DNA of 64,000 nucleotides from Devosia sp. Root635 (lineage in GTDB: Bacteria > Pseudomonadota > Alphaproteobacteria > Rhizobiales > Devosiaceae), in contig NZ_LMGZ01000023.1 in the NCBI RefSeq assembly GCF_001427605.1, positions 106,789-170,788 on the forward strand, in the 5' to 3' direction. The notes beneath the pieces were generated by a model, which did not search any database, was not told the origin of the DNA, and saw nothing but the letters and a program-made list of their open reading frames with translations. Within the stretch, counting starts at the first letter, position 1, and each line of letters starts with the position of its first letter. This document shows, one piece after another, positions 34,397 through 43,504 of this stretch. The position numbers and the translations under genes were made by a program.

Positions 34397-36856
34397 CTAT
34401 TCCGCCGCCTGCTTATGCTCCGCCAGCTCGTCCATCGCGAAATCGTCCACCTTCACCACCCGGTTGGTGGCCTCATCCGCCGCCCGCATGATGCCGGCCT
34501 CGTTGCCATTCAGCACCCCAGCCGCCACCGCATCGTCGATCGCATCCCGATCCAGCCGCCGTTCGATCACACCCTTGCGCGCCGCCTTGACGAATTTGGC
34601 CTCGACATCCTCGGCCTCGGTCACCTTGAGGAACGCATCTTCCAGCACGCCCGTCACGTCATTGGGATCGAATGAGACATAGGTGCCCGTGGTCAGCCGG
34701 TCGCGGAAGGCGCCCGGCCGCAGCACCGCCCGCACGAAGCGATAGTTGATGCGGTCGCTGGCCGGCCTGGCATGCCGTCCCAGCGGAAAGCACAGCAGCC
34801 GCATGGCCCAAGCAAACAGCGGATTGGGGAAATTAGCGAACACCTCGCCGAAGGTCCGCTCCATCGAAGCCACTCGGTCGGCCATGATGGCGTCGACCAG
34901 TTCGCGATCCTCGGCAATACGGCCTTCATCCTCGAAGCGGCGCAGGGTCGCCGACATCATGTAGAGGTCGCCCAGGATATCGGCCATGCGGCCGGAAATT
35001 TTCTGCTTGCGCTTGAGCGCACCGCCCAGGAACACCGTGGTCCAGTCGGCCACCAGCGCAAAATCCTGGCTGTAGCGATGCAGCCGCCGATACCAGCGGG
35101 CCATCGGCCCCTGGCTCGGCGTCGAGGCAAAGGCGCCATTGCTGAGCCCATGCAGCAGGCTCGCCACGATATTGCGCAGCATGAATTTGGTATGTCCGCC
35201 GAAGGCGCTGTCGAACTGGTCGAGCCCCTGCTTCCTGTCCTTGTTCTGCGCGGCCTGCACTTCGCGCAGCAGGTATGGATGCGCCCGCAGCACGCCCTGT
35301 GCGAAGGTCATCAGCGTGCGGGTGAGGATATTGGCGCCCTCCACCGTGATGGCCACCGGCATGCTCATATAGGCGCCGAACAGGTAGTTGCCCGGCCCGT
35401 CCTGGATGGCGCGGCCGCCATGAATGTCGAAGGCATCGTCCATGCTGTCGCGCATGGCTTCGGTGGCGGTATATTTCAGCAGGCCCGCAATCACCGCCGG
35501 GCGCTGGCCCTCGTCGACCATCGACGCGGTCAGCCGCCGCGCCGCCTCGAACGTATAGGCGCGCTTGACCATTTCGCCGAGCGGTTCGGCCACGCCCTCC
35601 ATGATGCCGACCGGAATACCGAACTGCCGCCGCACCCGCGCATAGGCCGAGGTAGCGCGCAGGGTCTGCTTGATCGAGATCGAACCGATCGCCGGCAGCG
35701 AAATGGCGCGTCCGGTGGACAGGCACTCCATCAGCATGCGCCAGCCCTGCCCGGCATATTCGGTGCCCCCGATCAGGAAATCCATCGGAATGAACACGTC
35801 CTTGCCGCGCACCGGGCCATTCATGAACGCCTGACGCGCCGGGAAATGCCGGCGGCCGATATCCATGCCGGGATGGTCATGCGGCACCAGCGCCAGCGTG
35901 ATGCCGATCTCGGGTCCACGGCCCAACAGGTTATCCGGATCCTTGAGGATGAAGGCGAGCCCCACCAGCGTCGCAATCGGCGCCAGCGTGATATAGCGCT
36001 TGTCGAAGCTCAGCCGGACGCCCAGCGTTTCCTTGCCCTGCCACGTCCCCTTGGTGACGACGCCGATATCGCGCATGCCCCCGGCATCCGACCCCGAATG
36101 CACGCCCGTCAGGGCGAAGCAGGGCACTTCGAGCCCCTTGGCCAGCCGGCCGAGATACTTTTCCTTCTGTTCGTGCGTGCCGTATTTTTCCAGCAACTCG
36201 CCCGGCCCAAGCGAATTGGGCACCATCACCGTGATCCCCGCCGCCACCGAGCGGCTGGCGATCTTGGAAACGATCATCGACTGCGCCTGCGCGGAAAAGC
36301 CCCGCCCGCCATGTTCCTTGGCGATCAGCATGCCGAGGAACCCTTCGTCCTTGAGATACTGCCAGAGCTCGGGCGACAGGTCCGCGCGATTGTTGCGGAT
36401 GTCCCAGTCGTCGATCATCTTGCAGGCGGTTTCGGTCTGGTTGTCGAGAAAGGCCTGCTCGTCTTCAGTCAGCGTCAGCGGCCTTATGCCATTGAGCTTG
36501 CTCCAGTCCGGACGGCCCGAAAACAGTTCGGCGTCCCAGCCGACGGTGCCGGCATCGAGCGCTTCCTGCTCGGTGCGGCTCACCTTGGGCAGGATGGATT
36601 TGACCGCGCCATAGATCGGCGTGATCAGCAGCGGCTTGCGGATGGCCGCGACGCTCAGCAGCAGGAACACCGCGCCGATGGCCAGCAGCACCCAGCTTCC
36701 TGCGCCCAGCCCATAGCTGATCCCGCCTGCCGGAAAATCGAGGCCCGCCAGCAGGCCGATGGCCACCAGGCCCACCCCCCATTGCCAGAGCGGGCTTTCC
36801 CGCACGGCCAGAACTGCGAAGACGACGAGGCTGATGGCGATAAGCGCAAAGGTCAC
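34397..36856 (-). CDS. fadE: Membrane-associated acyl-CoA dehydrogenase (FadE)
   Basis: First oxidation of beta-oxidation. Start GTG 36856 (preceded by GGAGG) gives 819 residues, matching the 814 of E. coli FadE, with two or three N-terminal membrane helices (FALIAISLVVFAVLAV, WVLLAIGAVFLLLSVAAI). The flavin domain has AKEHGGRGFSAQAQSM and CFALTGVHSGSDAGGM; the C-terminal FadE-specific half includes VEGANILTRTLM. An upstream frame to 37009 would overlap the operator and lacks a start site. It heads the minus-strand fad unit. Confidence 0.95.
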   Translation of the reverse strand: MTFALIAISLVVFAVLAVRESPLWQWGVGLVAIGLLAGLDFPAGGISYGLGAGSWVLLAIGAVFLLLSVAAIRKPLLITPIYGAVKSILPKVSRTEQEALDAGTVGWDAELFSGRPDWSKLNGIRPLTLTEDEQAFLDNQTETACKMIDDWDIRNNRADLSPELWQYLKDEGFLGMLIAKEHGGRGFSAQAQSMIVSKIASRSVAAGITVMVPNSLGPGELLEKYGTHEQKEKYLGRLAKGLEVPCFALTGVHSGSDAGGMRDIGVVTKGTWQGKETLGVRLSFDKRYITLAPIATLVGLAFILKDPDNLLGRGPEIGITLALVPHDHPGMDIGRRHFPARQAFMNGPVRGKDVFIPMDFLIGGTEYAGQGWRMLMECLSTGRAISLPAIGSISIKQTLRATSAYARVRRQFGIPVGIMEGVAEPLGEMVKRAYTFEAARRLTASMVDEGQRPAVIAGLLKYTATEAMRDSMDDAFDIHGGRAIQDGPGNYLFGAYMSMPVAITVEGANILTRTLMTFAQGVLRAHPYLLREVQAAQNKDRKQGLDQFDSAFGGHTKFMLRNIVASLLHGLSNGAFASTPSQGPMARWYRRLHRYSQDFALVADWTTVFLGGALKRKQKISGRMADILGDLYMMSATLRRFEDEGRIAEDRELVDAIMADRVASMERTFGEVFANFPNPLFAWAMRLLCFPLGRHARPASDRINYRFVRAVLRPGAFRDRLTTGTYVSFDPNDVTGVLEDAFLKVTEAEDVEAKFVKAARKGVIERRLDRDAIDDAVAAGVLNGNEAGIMRAADEATNRVVKVDDFAMDELAEHKQAAE

Positions 36857-37011
36857 GGCATGCCCTCCATGGCGTCGCTCGCACCACCAAGGGGCAAGCA
36901 ACTCGATCCCCAGAACGTCAGGCCAGCCGCCGAATCGTTCGGCTGTCATTGGGTCTGCCGCGCCGGGATCATAGCGCGATGGCCCACTATTGTTGAGGCA
37001 GTCTAGCAAGG

Positions 37012-37027
37012 TTTACGTATACGTCAA
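37012..37027. promoter_or_regulatory. LiuR-like palindrome 1 between fadE and fadD
   Basis: TTTACGTATACGTCAA matches its own reverse complement at 14 of 16 positions; AGG and CCT on either side extend the symmetry to 22 bases. It lies about 155 bases upstream of fadE. It resembles sites of the MerR-type regulator LiuR (TTTACGTnnACGTnAA-like, from memory). Confidence 0.6.
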
Positions 37028-37054
37028 CCTAATGCCCATTACGTCGGCATTCCT

Positions 37055-37172
37055 TCCCCTCTCTCTTCGGGGGAGAGGTCGACCCGTCTTAGGGTCGGGT
37101 GAGGGGGCCTTCCCCACGCACCTAACCCAGTAAAGGCCCCTCACCCGCCGGCTTCGCCGCCGACCGAAGACC
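37055..37172. repeat. Family-3 palindrome (CCTCTC...GAGAGG), inverted pair
   Basis: Hairpin CCCTCTCTCTTCGGGGGAGAGG, then GGGTCGGGTGAGGGGGCCTT facing AAGGCCCCTCACCC. Related single units lie at 50452 and 58885. It lies between the two LiuR-like palindromes. Confidence 0.7.
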
Positions 37173-37220
37173 CTGCCCCGCACGTCAACGCAGCACCCCT
37201 CCACAAGTTCGGGCACCTGT

Positions 37221-37236
37221 TTGACGCTAACGTAAA
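37221..37236. promoter_or_regulatory. LiuR-like palindrome 2 upstream of fadD
   Basis: TTGACGCTAACGTAAA matches its reverse complement at 12 of 16 positions and shares TT-ACG-N4-CGT-AA with palindrome 1. It lies 70 bases before the fadD start. Confidence 0.55.
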
Positions 37237-37306
37237 GCCATGAAATATTCGTCACCCTAATCGGGCACCAGGCCCGCAAGCCGAAATCGGCACTCCGGAG
37301 GAAACC

Positions 37307-39019
37307 ATGGCCACGACGACAGACACCGCCGCCCCGCCCCGCCCCTGGATCGCCAGCTATCCCGAAGGCATCGCCTGGGACGCGCCCATCGATATCCGCC
37401 CGGTGCATGAGCAGGTGCTGGCCGCCTGCGCCAAGAACCCTTCCGCCGTCGCCCTCGATTTCCTTGGGCACACCACCACCTTCGGCGACCTCGCCAAAAA
37501 GATCATCGCCTTTGCCGGCGCCCTGCAGCGCCAGTTCGGTGTCACCAAGGGCTCCCGCGTCGCGCTGATGCTGCCCAACACGCCCTTCTACCCCATCGCC
37601 TACTACGGCGTGCTGCGCGCCGGCGGCATCGTGGTCAATTGCAACCCGCTCTATACGGTGGCCGAACTCAGCCACATCACCTCCAATGCCGGCGCCGACG
37701 TCATGGTGACGCTCGACCTGCAGCAGATTTACGAAAAGGCCGAAAAGCTGGTCGAGGCCGGCCACATCAAGTCGCTGGTGGTCTGCCATTTCCCCGATGC
37801 ACTGCCGCTGGTGAAGAAAATCCTGTTCTCCGTCGCCAAGCGCAAGGATCTGGCAAAACTCGGCGGCGCCCCCATTGCCGACCGCATCGCCCGCTTCCAC
37901 GACATGATCGCGCGCAATGAAACGCCCGACGCCGTGGTCATCGATCCGGAAAAGGATATCGCCATCCAGCAATATACCGGCGGCACCACCGGCATTCCCA
38001 AGGGCGCCCTGCTGACCCATGCCAATATCGCGGCCAATATGAGCCAGATCGACAAGTGGGGCTGCGGCCTGTTCTACCCGCCCAGCAAGGTTATCGCCGT
38101 CCTGCCCTTCTTCCACATCTTCGCCATGACGGTCTGCATGAACGTGCCGCTCTGCAACGGCGCCCAGGTCGTCATGCTGCCGCGCTTCGAGCTCAAGGCC
38201 TTGCTCGACATCTTCGCCCGCACGCGCGCCAATGTGCTGCCCGCCGTGCCCACTCTGCTCAATGCCATTGCCCGCGCCGACAGCGTCACGCCCGAACAGC
38301 TGGCGAGCCTTGAAGTCGCCATTTCCGGCGGCGCCGCCCTGCCCGACGAAGTCCGCGCCGCTTTCGGCAAGAAGTCCAAGGCGATCCTGGCCGAAGGCTA
38401 TGGCCTCACCGAAGCCTCCCCCGTCGTCTGCTGCGCCGCCCTGCGCGTCGCCAGCAAGCCCATGTCCATCGGCCTGCCCCTTCCCGGCACAGATATCCGC
38501 TTTGTCGATATCGACAGCGGCAAAGCCGTCGGCATTGGCGAAGACGGTGAATTGCAGGTCAAGGGGCCGCAGGTCATGGCCGGCTATTTCGGCAATGAGG
38601 AGGCCAGCCGCGACGCCTTCATGGACGGCTGGCTGCGCACCGGCGATGTCGGCCACATGGACGAGGACGGCTATGTCTTTCTCGTCGACCGCATCAAGGA
38701 TCTCATCATCTGCTCGGGTTTCAACGTCTATCCGCGCACCATCGAGGAAGCGCTGATGACCCATGAGGCGGTCGAGGAAACCAACGTCATCGGCGTCCCC
38801 GACGAATATCGCGGCGAGGCCCCCGTCGCCTATGTCAAGCTCAAGCCCGGCCAGGCCGTCACCGAGGATGCGCTCCGGAAATTTCTGGCCACCCGCCTCA
38901 ACAAGATCGAAATGCCCAAGGAAATTATCTTCAAGGACGCCCTCCCCAAGACCCTCATCGGCAAGCTCTCCAAGAAAGAGCTGCGCGAGGAATATGCCCA
39001 GACAAGAGCCAAGCAGTGA
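37307..39019 (+). CDS. fadD: Long-chain fatty acid-CoA ligase
   Basis: Activates fatty acids to acyl-CoA with ATP. A 570-residue adenylate-forming enzyme with the P-loop [12 protein letters not shown] near residue 222, the [13 protein letters not shown] motif, and [32 protein letters not shown] at the hinge; the catalytic lysine is in [14 protein letters not shown] near the end. It is divergent from fadE and followed by a MerR regulator whose GTG start overlaps its stop. Confidence 0.95.
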   Translation: MATTTDTAAPPRPWIASYPEGIAWDAPIDIRPVHEQVLAACAKNPSAVALDFLGHTTTFGDLAKKIIAFAGALQRQFGVTKGSRVALMLPNTPFYPIAYYGVLRAGGIVVNCNPLYTVAELSHITSNAGADVMVTLDLQQIYEKAEKLVEAGHIKSLVVCHFPDALPLVKKILFSVAKRKDLAKLGGAPIADRIARFHDMIARNETPDAVVIDPEKDIAIQQYTGGTTGIPKGALLTHANIAANMSQIDKWGCGLFYPPSKVIAVLPFFHIFAMTVCMNVPLCNGAQVVMLPRFELKALLDIFARTRANVLPAVPTLLNAIARADSVTPEQLASLEVAISGGAALPDEVRAAFGKKSKAILAEGYGLTEASPVVCCAALRVASKPMSIGLPLPGTDIRFVDIDSGKAVGIGEDGELQVKGPQVMAGYFGNEEASRDAFMDGWLRTGDVGHMDEDGYVFLVDRIKDLIICSGFNVYPRTIEEALMTHEAVEETNVIGVPDEYRGEAPVAYVKLKPGQAVTEDALRKFLATRLNKIEMPKEIIFKDALPKTLIGKLSKKELREEYAQTRAKQ

Positions 39020-39408
39020 ACCGTTCCGCCTCCGAAAGCCGCGACCTCTTCGCCATTGCCGATCTCGCCCGCGAGTTCGACATCTCGACCCGCGCCATCC
39101 GCTTCTACGAAGCCAAGGGCCTGCTGTCGCCCGAACGTGTCGGCGCCACCCGCATCTTTCGCCGCCGCGACCGTGCCCGGCTGATCCTCATCCTGCGCGG
39201 CAAGCGCCTCGGCTTCTCGCTGCGCGACATTTCCGACTATCTGAGCCTCTACGACGCCAACCGCAGCCAGCAGGTCCACCTGCTCACCGCCAAGGTCGAC
39301 GAGAGACTGGCCTCCCTCGAAGCCCAGCTCCAGGATTTGCAGACGACGATCAGCGAACTGAAGGAAATCCGCAAACTGGCCGACGAGCGCCTGGACAAGG
39401 CGGGGTAG
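39016..39408 (+). CDS. MerR family regulator of the fad island (LiuR-like)
   Basis: A 130-residue protein: winged helix (FAIADLAREFDISTRAIRFYEAKGLLSPERV, RIFRRRDRARLILILRGKRLGFSLRDISDYL) and a C-terminal dimer coiled coil (about 88-128) without metal-binding cysteines. MerR regulators of this type (LiuR) control fatty-acid and branched-chain amino acid catabolism in proteobacteria. Its GTG start overlaps the fadD stop (GTGA), so it is co-expressed with a likely target. Two LiuR-like palindromes lie upstream of fadD. TAG is part of the following repeat. Confidence 0.88.
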   Translation: MNRSASESRDLFAIADLAREFDISTRAIRFYEAKGLLSPERVGATRIFRRRDRARLILILRGKRLGFSLRDISDYLSLYDANRSQQVHLLTAKVDERLASLEAQLQDLQTTISELKEIRKLADERLDKAG

Positions 39409-39554
39409 CATCCCGCCACGCCCTCGTGGTTCGAGGCGCTGAAGAAGCGCACCTCACCATGAGGGCTGATGATGCATCGAGTTCCCCAGTAGCCCTCATG
39501 GTGAGGTGCGAGCCCCTTGCGAGCCTCGAACCACGAGGGCGTGGCAGGATGCTA
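39406..39554. repeat. Family-4 long inverted repeat ending on two stop codons
   Basis: Arms of about 60 bases: TAGCATCC, GCCACGCCCTCGTGGTTCGA and GCACCTCACCATGAGGGCT on the left, and their complements ending GGATGCTA on the right, around a centre of about 23 bases. The first TAG (39406-39408) is the stop of the MerR gene; the last CTA (39552-39554) is the stop of the convergent UVR gene. A second copy lies at 46584 and a fragment at 34358. Confidence 0.9.
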
Positions 39555-39836
39555 TTTCCGCCCCTTCCCACCCGTCATGAAATCCGGCTTCTTCGGCTTC
39601 ACCCACCCCTTGGGCGGCTGCCGCACCGGCACCTGCGTCCCCAGCCCCATCGCCCCCGGCGGCGGCTGGCTGACCGTCACCGTATCGGGATCGCCAGGTT
39701 GCACCGGCGCCTCCCCCTTGAGCCGCGCCATCTCGTTGCGCAGAGCCGTAGCCTTCTCGAAGTCCATCGCCTCCGCCGCCGCCTGCATCTGCTTGTTCAG
39801 TTCGACAAGCCGAAGATTTATCGATCGCGATGACAT
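39552..39836 (-). CDS. UvrB/UvrC motif (UVR) small protein
   Basis: A 94-residue protein: an N-terminal UVR helix pair (INLRLVELNKQMQAAAEAMDFEKATALRNEMARLKGE), then a Pro/Gly/Lys-rich tail (VRQPPKGWVKPKKPDFMTGGK). UVR motifs are protein-protein contacts in UvrB and UvrC; stand-alone proteins of this type have unknown function. ATG 39836 has GGAGAG about eight bases upstream. The stop codon lies in the inverted repeat. Confidence 0.75.
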   Translation of the reverse strand: MSSRSINLRLVELNKQMQAAAEAMDFEKATALRNEMARLKGEAPVQPGDPDTVTVSQPPPGAMGLGTQVPVRQPPKGWVKPKKPDFMTGGKGRK

Positions 39837-39860
39837 TGCACTCTCTCCCACCACCGGGCT

Positions 39861-39998
39861 CACCCTCCCCCTTGCGGGGAGGGCAGCGACGCTAGGCCCG
39901 AATGGGCCGTAGCAAAGCTGGGTGGGGGTGCGAGAGCTCCGATATCCGGGCCAAACACCCCCCACCCTTGATCCCTCCCCGCAAGGGGGAGGGTGTCG
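39861..39998. repeat. Family-1 palindrome, inverted pair
   Basis: Left hairpin CCCTCCCCCTTGCGGGGAGGG with a longer tail (GGCCCGAATGGGCC) and inverted right unit CCCTCCCCGCAAGGGGGAGGG. It uses the loop variant TTGC where other copies have TTGA, matched by GCAA in its partner. Confidence 0.85.
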
Positions 39999-40022
39999 AC
40001 TTCATCTTCTGCGCCGCACGCA

Positions 40023-41594
40023 CTACCCGATAAACACCATCATATCCTCCAGCGTCGCCGCCTCGCTCGCCGGCTTGTCCCACCTTATCCGGCTGATCCG
40101 CGGAAACCGCAGCGCCACCCCGGACTTGTGCCGCGTACTCTCCTGCGCCGAGTCGAACGCCACCTCGAACACCAGTTCCTTCCTCACCTCGCGCACCGGC
40201 CCGAAGGACTGCACCGTATTGGCCCTGATCCACTTGTCGAGCAGCTTCAATTCCTCATCGGTAAAGCCGAAATACGCCTTTCCAACCGGCACGATCTCGT
40301 TCCCCCTCCACACGCCAAACGTGTAGTCCGAATAGAACGAACTCCGCTTGCCATGCCCGCGCTGCGCATACATCAGCACCGCATCCACCACATTGGGATC
40401 GCGTTTCCATTTGAACCAGTAGCCCTTGGGCCGCCCCGGCACATAAGGCGATGATCGCAGCTTGATCATCACCCCCTCGTGCCCATGCTCATCCGCCCCC
40501 TGCCGCCTTTGCCGCGCCAGGTCGTCCCAATCCGCAAACGGCAGCACCGCCGACAGATCGAGGCGCGATTGCGGATTACCCGCAAACCAGGCCTCCAGCC
40601 GCGCCCTTCGTTCGGTCCAACCCAGCGCCCGGATATCCTCCCGCCCATCGAACAGCATGTCATAGACCCGGATAAAGGCAGGGCTTTCCTTGAGATGCTT
40701 GGCGCTTGCCACCTTCTTGTTCAGCCGCTGCTGCAGGTCGTTGAAGCTACCCGCCTCGAAATCCCTTCCCACCAGCAATTCGCCATCCAGCACGCCAAGC
40801 CCATGCACATTCTCGACAATATCGGGAAACGCCGCCGCGATATCGTCGCCCGTGCGGGAAAACAGCGACACCGTGCCCCCACCCAGCACCAGTTGCACCC
40901 GTATGCCGTCCCACTTCCACTCCGCCGAAAAATCCTTCGGCGCGAACCGGCCGAGGTCCTTCTCCTCGTCGATCGGGTTCGACAGCATCAGCGGATGAAA
41001 CCGCGCCGACTGGTCGACATCCGGCCGCCCCGCCTTCCCATCCAGCCAGGCAAACAGATCGAGATAGGGCACGCGCAAGCCGTGCCACACCTCCTCGATC
41101 TCCTGCACATCCACCCCGCTCATCTCCGCCAAAGCCGTCTTGGCCAGCCGCGCCGAAACCCCGATCCGCAACGCCCCCGTCGCCAGCTTCACCAGCGCCC
41201 AGCGCTCATTGATCCCCGCCTGCGTCAGTAGGCCCGCGATCAGCTTCGGCAGCTCGCTCTTGCTGGTCGTATTGAACAGCTCGATCAATTCCGTCAGCGA
41301 CGGCAGGTCGTCACCACCACCATGATGCGGCCAGATCAGCGCAATCGTCTCACCCAGATCCCCGACATAGTCATAACTCATGGCGAACAGCGTCGGATCG
41401 ACTTCGGCCAGCACCGTCTCCTTGAGCAAAGCTGGCTTCACATTGCGAAAGCTCAGCGCCCCCGTGAGAACCGCCAGCGCATAGCCACGGTCCGGGTCCG
41501 GCACCTCACGGAAATACTGCGTCAGCGCGTTGAGTTTGCGCGTCCGCGACGGCGTCAGCGCCAGCAGTTCCAGCAATTGGGCAAAGCGCTTCAT
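40023..41594 (-). CDS. ATP-dependent DNA ligase (ligase-associated damage-response type)
   Basis: A 523-residue ligase with three parts: an N-terminal DNA-binding domain (1-190), the adenylation domain with Lys227 in EWKWDGIR (KxDG), LDGELL and GHEGVMIK motifs, and a C-terminal OB domain (about 405-523). It belongs to the bacterial family found with a dedicated exonuclease and linked to cisplatin-type damage repair. Its start overlaps the exonuclease stop by four bases. The DEXH helicase and PdeM endonuclease that often complete the set are absent from this window. Confidence 0.93.
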   Translation of the reverse strand: MKRFAQLLELLALTPSRTRKLNALTQYFREVPDPDRGYALAVLTGALSFRNVKPALLKETVLAEVDPTLFAMSYDYVGDLGETIALIWPHHGGGDDLPSLTELIELFNTTSKSELPKLIAGLLTQAGINERWALVKLATGALRIGVSARLAKTALAEMSGVDVQEIEEVWHGLRVPYLDLFAWLDGKAGRPDVDQSARFHPLMLSNPIDEEKDLGRFAPKDFSAEWKWDGIRVQLVLGGGTVSLFSRTGDDIAAAFPDIVENVHGLGVLDGELLVGRDFEAGSFNDLQQRLNKKVASAKHLKESPAFIRVYDMLFDGREDIRALGWTERRARLEAWFAGNPQSRLDLSAVLPFADWDDLARQRRQGADEHGHEGVMIKLRSSPYVPGRPKGYWFKWKRDPNVVDAVLMYAQRGHGKRSSFYSDYTFGVWRGNEIVPVGKAYFGFTDEELKLLDKWIRANTVQSFGPVREVRKELVFEVAFDSAQESTRHKSGVALRFPRISRIRWDKPASEAATLEDMMVFIG

Positions 41595-42598
41595 TCGCTC
41601 TCCCCCTCCCCGCCATCATCCTCGAATCCCTGGATGTTGAGCGGCTCGGCCTGCAATCCCTGCGTCCGGCACCAATAGACCAGCGCATCCTCCCGCCCAT
41701 GCGTCACCCACACGGTCTCGGCGCGCGTATCATGGATGGTCTGCTGCAATTCGCCCCAGTCGCAATGGTCCGAAATCACCAGCGGCAATTCCACCAACGC
41801 CTGTCGCGCGCGTTGCTTGACGCTCATCCAGCCCGACGCCTGGCAGGTCACCGGATCGGGAAAGCGCCGGCTCCAGCGGTCGCGGATCGCCGAAGGCGGC
41901 GCAATCACGATCTGTCCCGCTAGTTCCGCCTTGGGCACATCCAGCGCCGGCCGCAAATCCCCCAGCGGAACACCCAGTTCCTCATACAGCGCACACAGCC
42001 GCAGCATCGCCCCATGCAGGTAAATCGGCGCATCCCATCCCGCATCGCGCAACAGTGCGATCACCCTTTGCGCCTTGCCCAGCGCATAGCACCCGACCAG
42101 ATGGCTCCGCTCCTTCTGGTCCGCCACCGATTTCAGCAGCCGCCCGATTTCCACGCTGGGATGCGGATGCTGAAACACCGGCAGGCCAAACGTCGCCTCC
42201 GTCACCAGCAGGTCGCATTCCACCAGCTCATAGGGCTGAGCCGTGCGGTCGGCGAGCCGCTTATAGTCGCCCGTCACGACCACCCTCTGCCCGCCTTGCT
42301 CCACCAGCACCTGCGCCGACCCCAGAATATGCCCGGCCGGGTAAAACGTGATGGTCACATCCTCGATCCGATACGGCACCCCGAAATCCAGCGCCTCGAA
42401 ACTGCCGGCGCAATCCTCGCCATAGCGCACCTTCATGATGGCAATCGTATCCGGCGTCGCCAGCACCGCCCCATGCCCACTCCGCGCGTGGTCCGCATGC
42501 CCATGCGTAACAATCGCCCGCTCCCGCGGCACCGAGGGGTCGATATAGGCGTCGATCGCCCTGATATGCAGGTTCCGGTCAAGGATAGGACTGGCCAT
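41591..42598 (-). CDS. Ligase-associated DNA exonuclease (metallo-beta-lactamase fold)
   Basis: A 335-residue nuclease of the SNM1/Artemis-like beta-CASP type. The metal motif HGHADH (His32, His34, Asp36, His37) is intact, followed by YPAGHILGSAQVLVE and VVTGDYKR. The C-terminal VISDHCDWGEL and VWVTHGRED segments are typical. Overlap with the ligase gene means coupled translation; both should act on the same damaged DNA ends. AGGAAG precedes the ATG. Confidence 0.92.
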   Translation of the reverse strand: MASPILDRNLHIRAIDAYIDPSVPRERAIVTHGHADHARSGHGAVLATPDTIAIMKVRYGEDCAGSFEALDFGVPYRIEDVTITFYPAGHILGSAQVLVEQGGQRVVVTGDYKRLADRTAQPYELVECDLLVTEATFGLPVFQHPHPSVEIGRLLKSVADQKERSHLVGCYALGKAQRVIALLRDAGWDAPIYLHGAMLRLCALYEELGVPLGDLRPALDVPKAELAGQIVIAPPSAIRDRWSRRFPDPVTCQASGWMSVKQRARQALVELPLVISDHCDWGELQQTIHDTRAETVWVTHGREDALVYWCRTQGLQAEPLNIQGFEDDGGEGESE

Positions 42599-42814
42599 GG
42601 CACTTCCTAACGCAAATTGCTCGGTACGGGTTCACACCGAAGCTACAGTCGTCACCCCATGCTTCGATCTGACAGGTCGGCAATTCCGAACCGGCACAAT
42701 CTGCCTGCTGGCACTGCCAGCCCTTGTCAGCAGCGGCCAAACCTAGCAATTCCGCCACCCCGACAATGGCATAAAACTTGAATGACTTCCGGCACCTATC
42801 CTGCCGAGGCAACC

Positions 42815-43114
42815 ATGTCCTTTTCCGTTTCCGCCAATATGCGGTCCTTCCCGCTGAGCAACCTGCTCGGCACCAAGGATAGTGCCCCGCTCCAGCCCAA
42901 AACCGCCGAGGAAGAATTCCTCGAAATCGCCCAGAAGTCCCCGCTGGAACGCCTGCGCGACAAGATCCTCGAAGACATGAAAATGAGCGAAGCGGACGTC
43001 GCCGGCATGACCCCTGAAGACCGCCAGGTCGTCGAAGACGAAATCAAGCGCCGCATGATGGAAGCCCTGCAGGCGTCGGCCGATACCGGCAAGGTGGTGG
43101 ACAAGGCGGCTTAG
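42815..43114 (+). CDS. Small helical hypothetical protein
   Basis: A 99-residue protein (MSFSVSANMRSFPLSNLLGT...) with an unstructured start and a charged helical centre (EEEFLEIAQKSPLERLRDKILEDMKMSEADVAGMTPEDRQVVEDEIKRR is the region at about 32-80). No signal peptide or membrane helix. GAGG stands six bases before ATG 42815. I recognise no named family, though the composition resembles short rhizobial unknowns. It stands alone between the nuclease genes. Confidence 0.6.
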   Translation: MSFSVSANMRSFPLSNLLGTKDSAPLQPKTAEEEFLEIAQKSPLERLRDKILEDMKMSEADVAGMTPEDRQVVEDEIKRRMMEALQASADTGKVVDKAA

Positions 43115-43161
43115 TCGCCGAACACGCACCATCATTATCTGGTGCGCCCTCTCCCCCCGTC

Positions 43162-43184
43162 ATCACCCGGCTTGTCCGGGTGAT
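43162..43184. repeat. CTTGT-loop palindrome (family 2), copy B
   Basis: Stem ATCACCCGG / CCGGGTGAT with loop CTTGT, flanked by CGTC and CCA. Compared with copy A two base pairs differ and both are compensated on the other arm. It ends four bases before the stop codon of the GIY-YIG gene. Confidence 0.85.
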
Positions 43185-43187
43185 CCA

Positions 43188-43481
43188 TCACTGCGCCCCA
43201 AGCAGCCACGAACTGATGTCGTTCCACTCCGGATTGACGGCCTCGATCAGGTTGATCTTCCACTGGCGGGGATATTTCTTGATTGCCTTCTCACGCCGAA
43301 TGGCATCCACAACCAGATCATGCTCTTCCAGCCATACCAGCGTCTTGACGCCATAACGCGACGTGAAGCCCGGCGTCATTTCATGCTGGTGCTCGAACCA
43401 GCGACGGGAAGGGTCCGACGTGACGCCCGTGTAGAGCGTCCCATTCTTCTTCGAGGCGAGGATGTAGACATAACCCTTCAT
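43188..43481 (-). CDS. Solitary GIY-YIG nuclease domain protein
   Basis: A 97-residue single-domain nuclease: GYVYILASKKNGTLYTGVTS at 3-22 (GIY and YIG equivalents GYVYIL and LYTG), Arg27, catalytic Glu64 in REKAIKKY, and NPEWNDIS at 83-90. No DNA-binding domain is attached. ATG 43481 is preferred over a TTG-type upstream extension. Proteins of this kind occur in several copies in many Rhizobiales genomes. Here the gene is bracketed by inverted copies of the family-2 palindrome, one at its stop and one 24 bases upstream of its start. Confidence 0.85.
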   Translation of the reverse strand: MKGYVYILASKKNGTLYTGVTSDPSRRWFEHQHEMTPGFTSRYGVKTLVWLEEHDLVVDAIRREKAIKKYPRQWKINLIEAVNPEWNDISSWLLGAQ

Positions 43482-43504
43482 GCCTCGAGCATGCCGCAAG
43501 ATGG

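Noticed and set aside
32415..34682. 755-residue open frame on the plus strand
   Set aside because: Antisense to fadJ and running through the intergenic palindrome; no domain.
34772..37006. 744-residue open frame on the plus strand
   Set aside because: Antisense to fadE; His/Gln/Arg-rich without motifs, and fadE is unambiguous.
42579..42812. 77-residue minus-strand frame upstream of the exonuclease gene
   Set aside because: No ribosome site or recognisable feature; it lies in the promoter region of the ligase-exonuclease operon.
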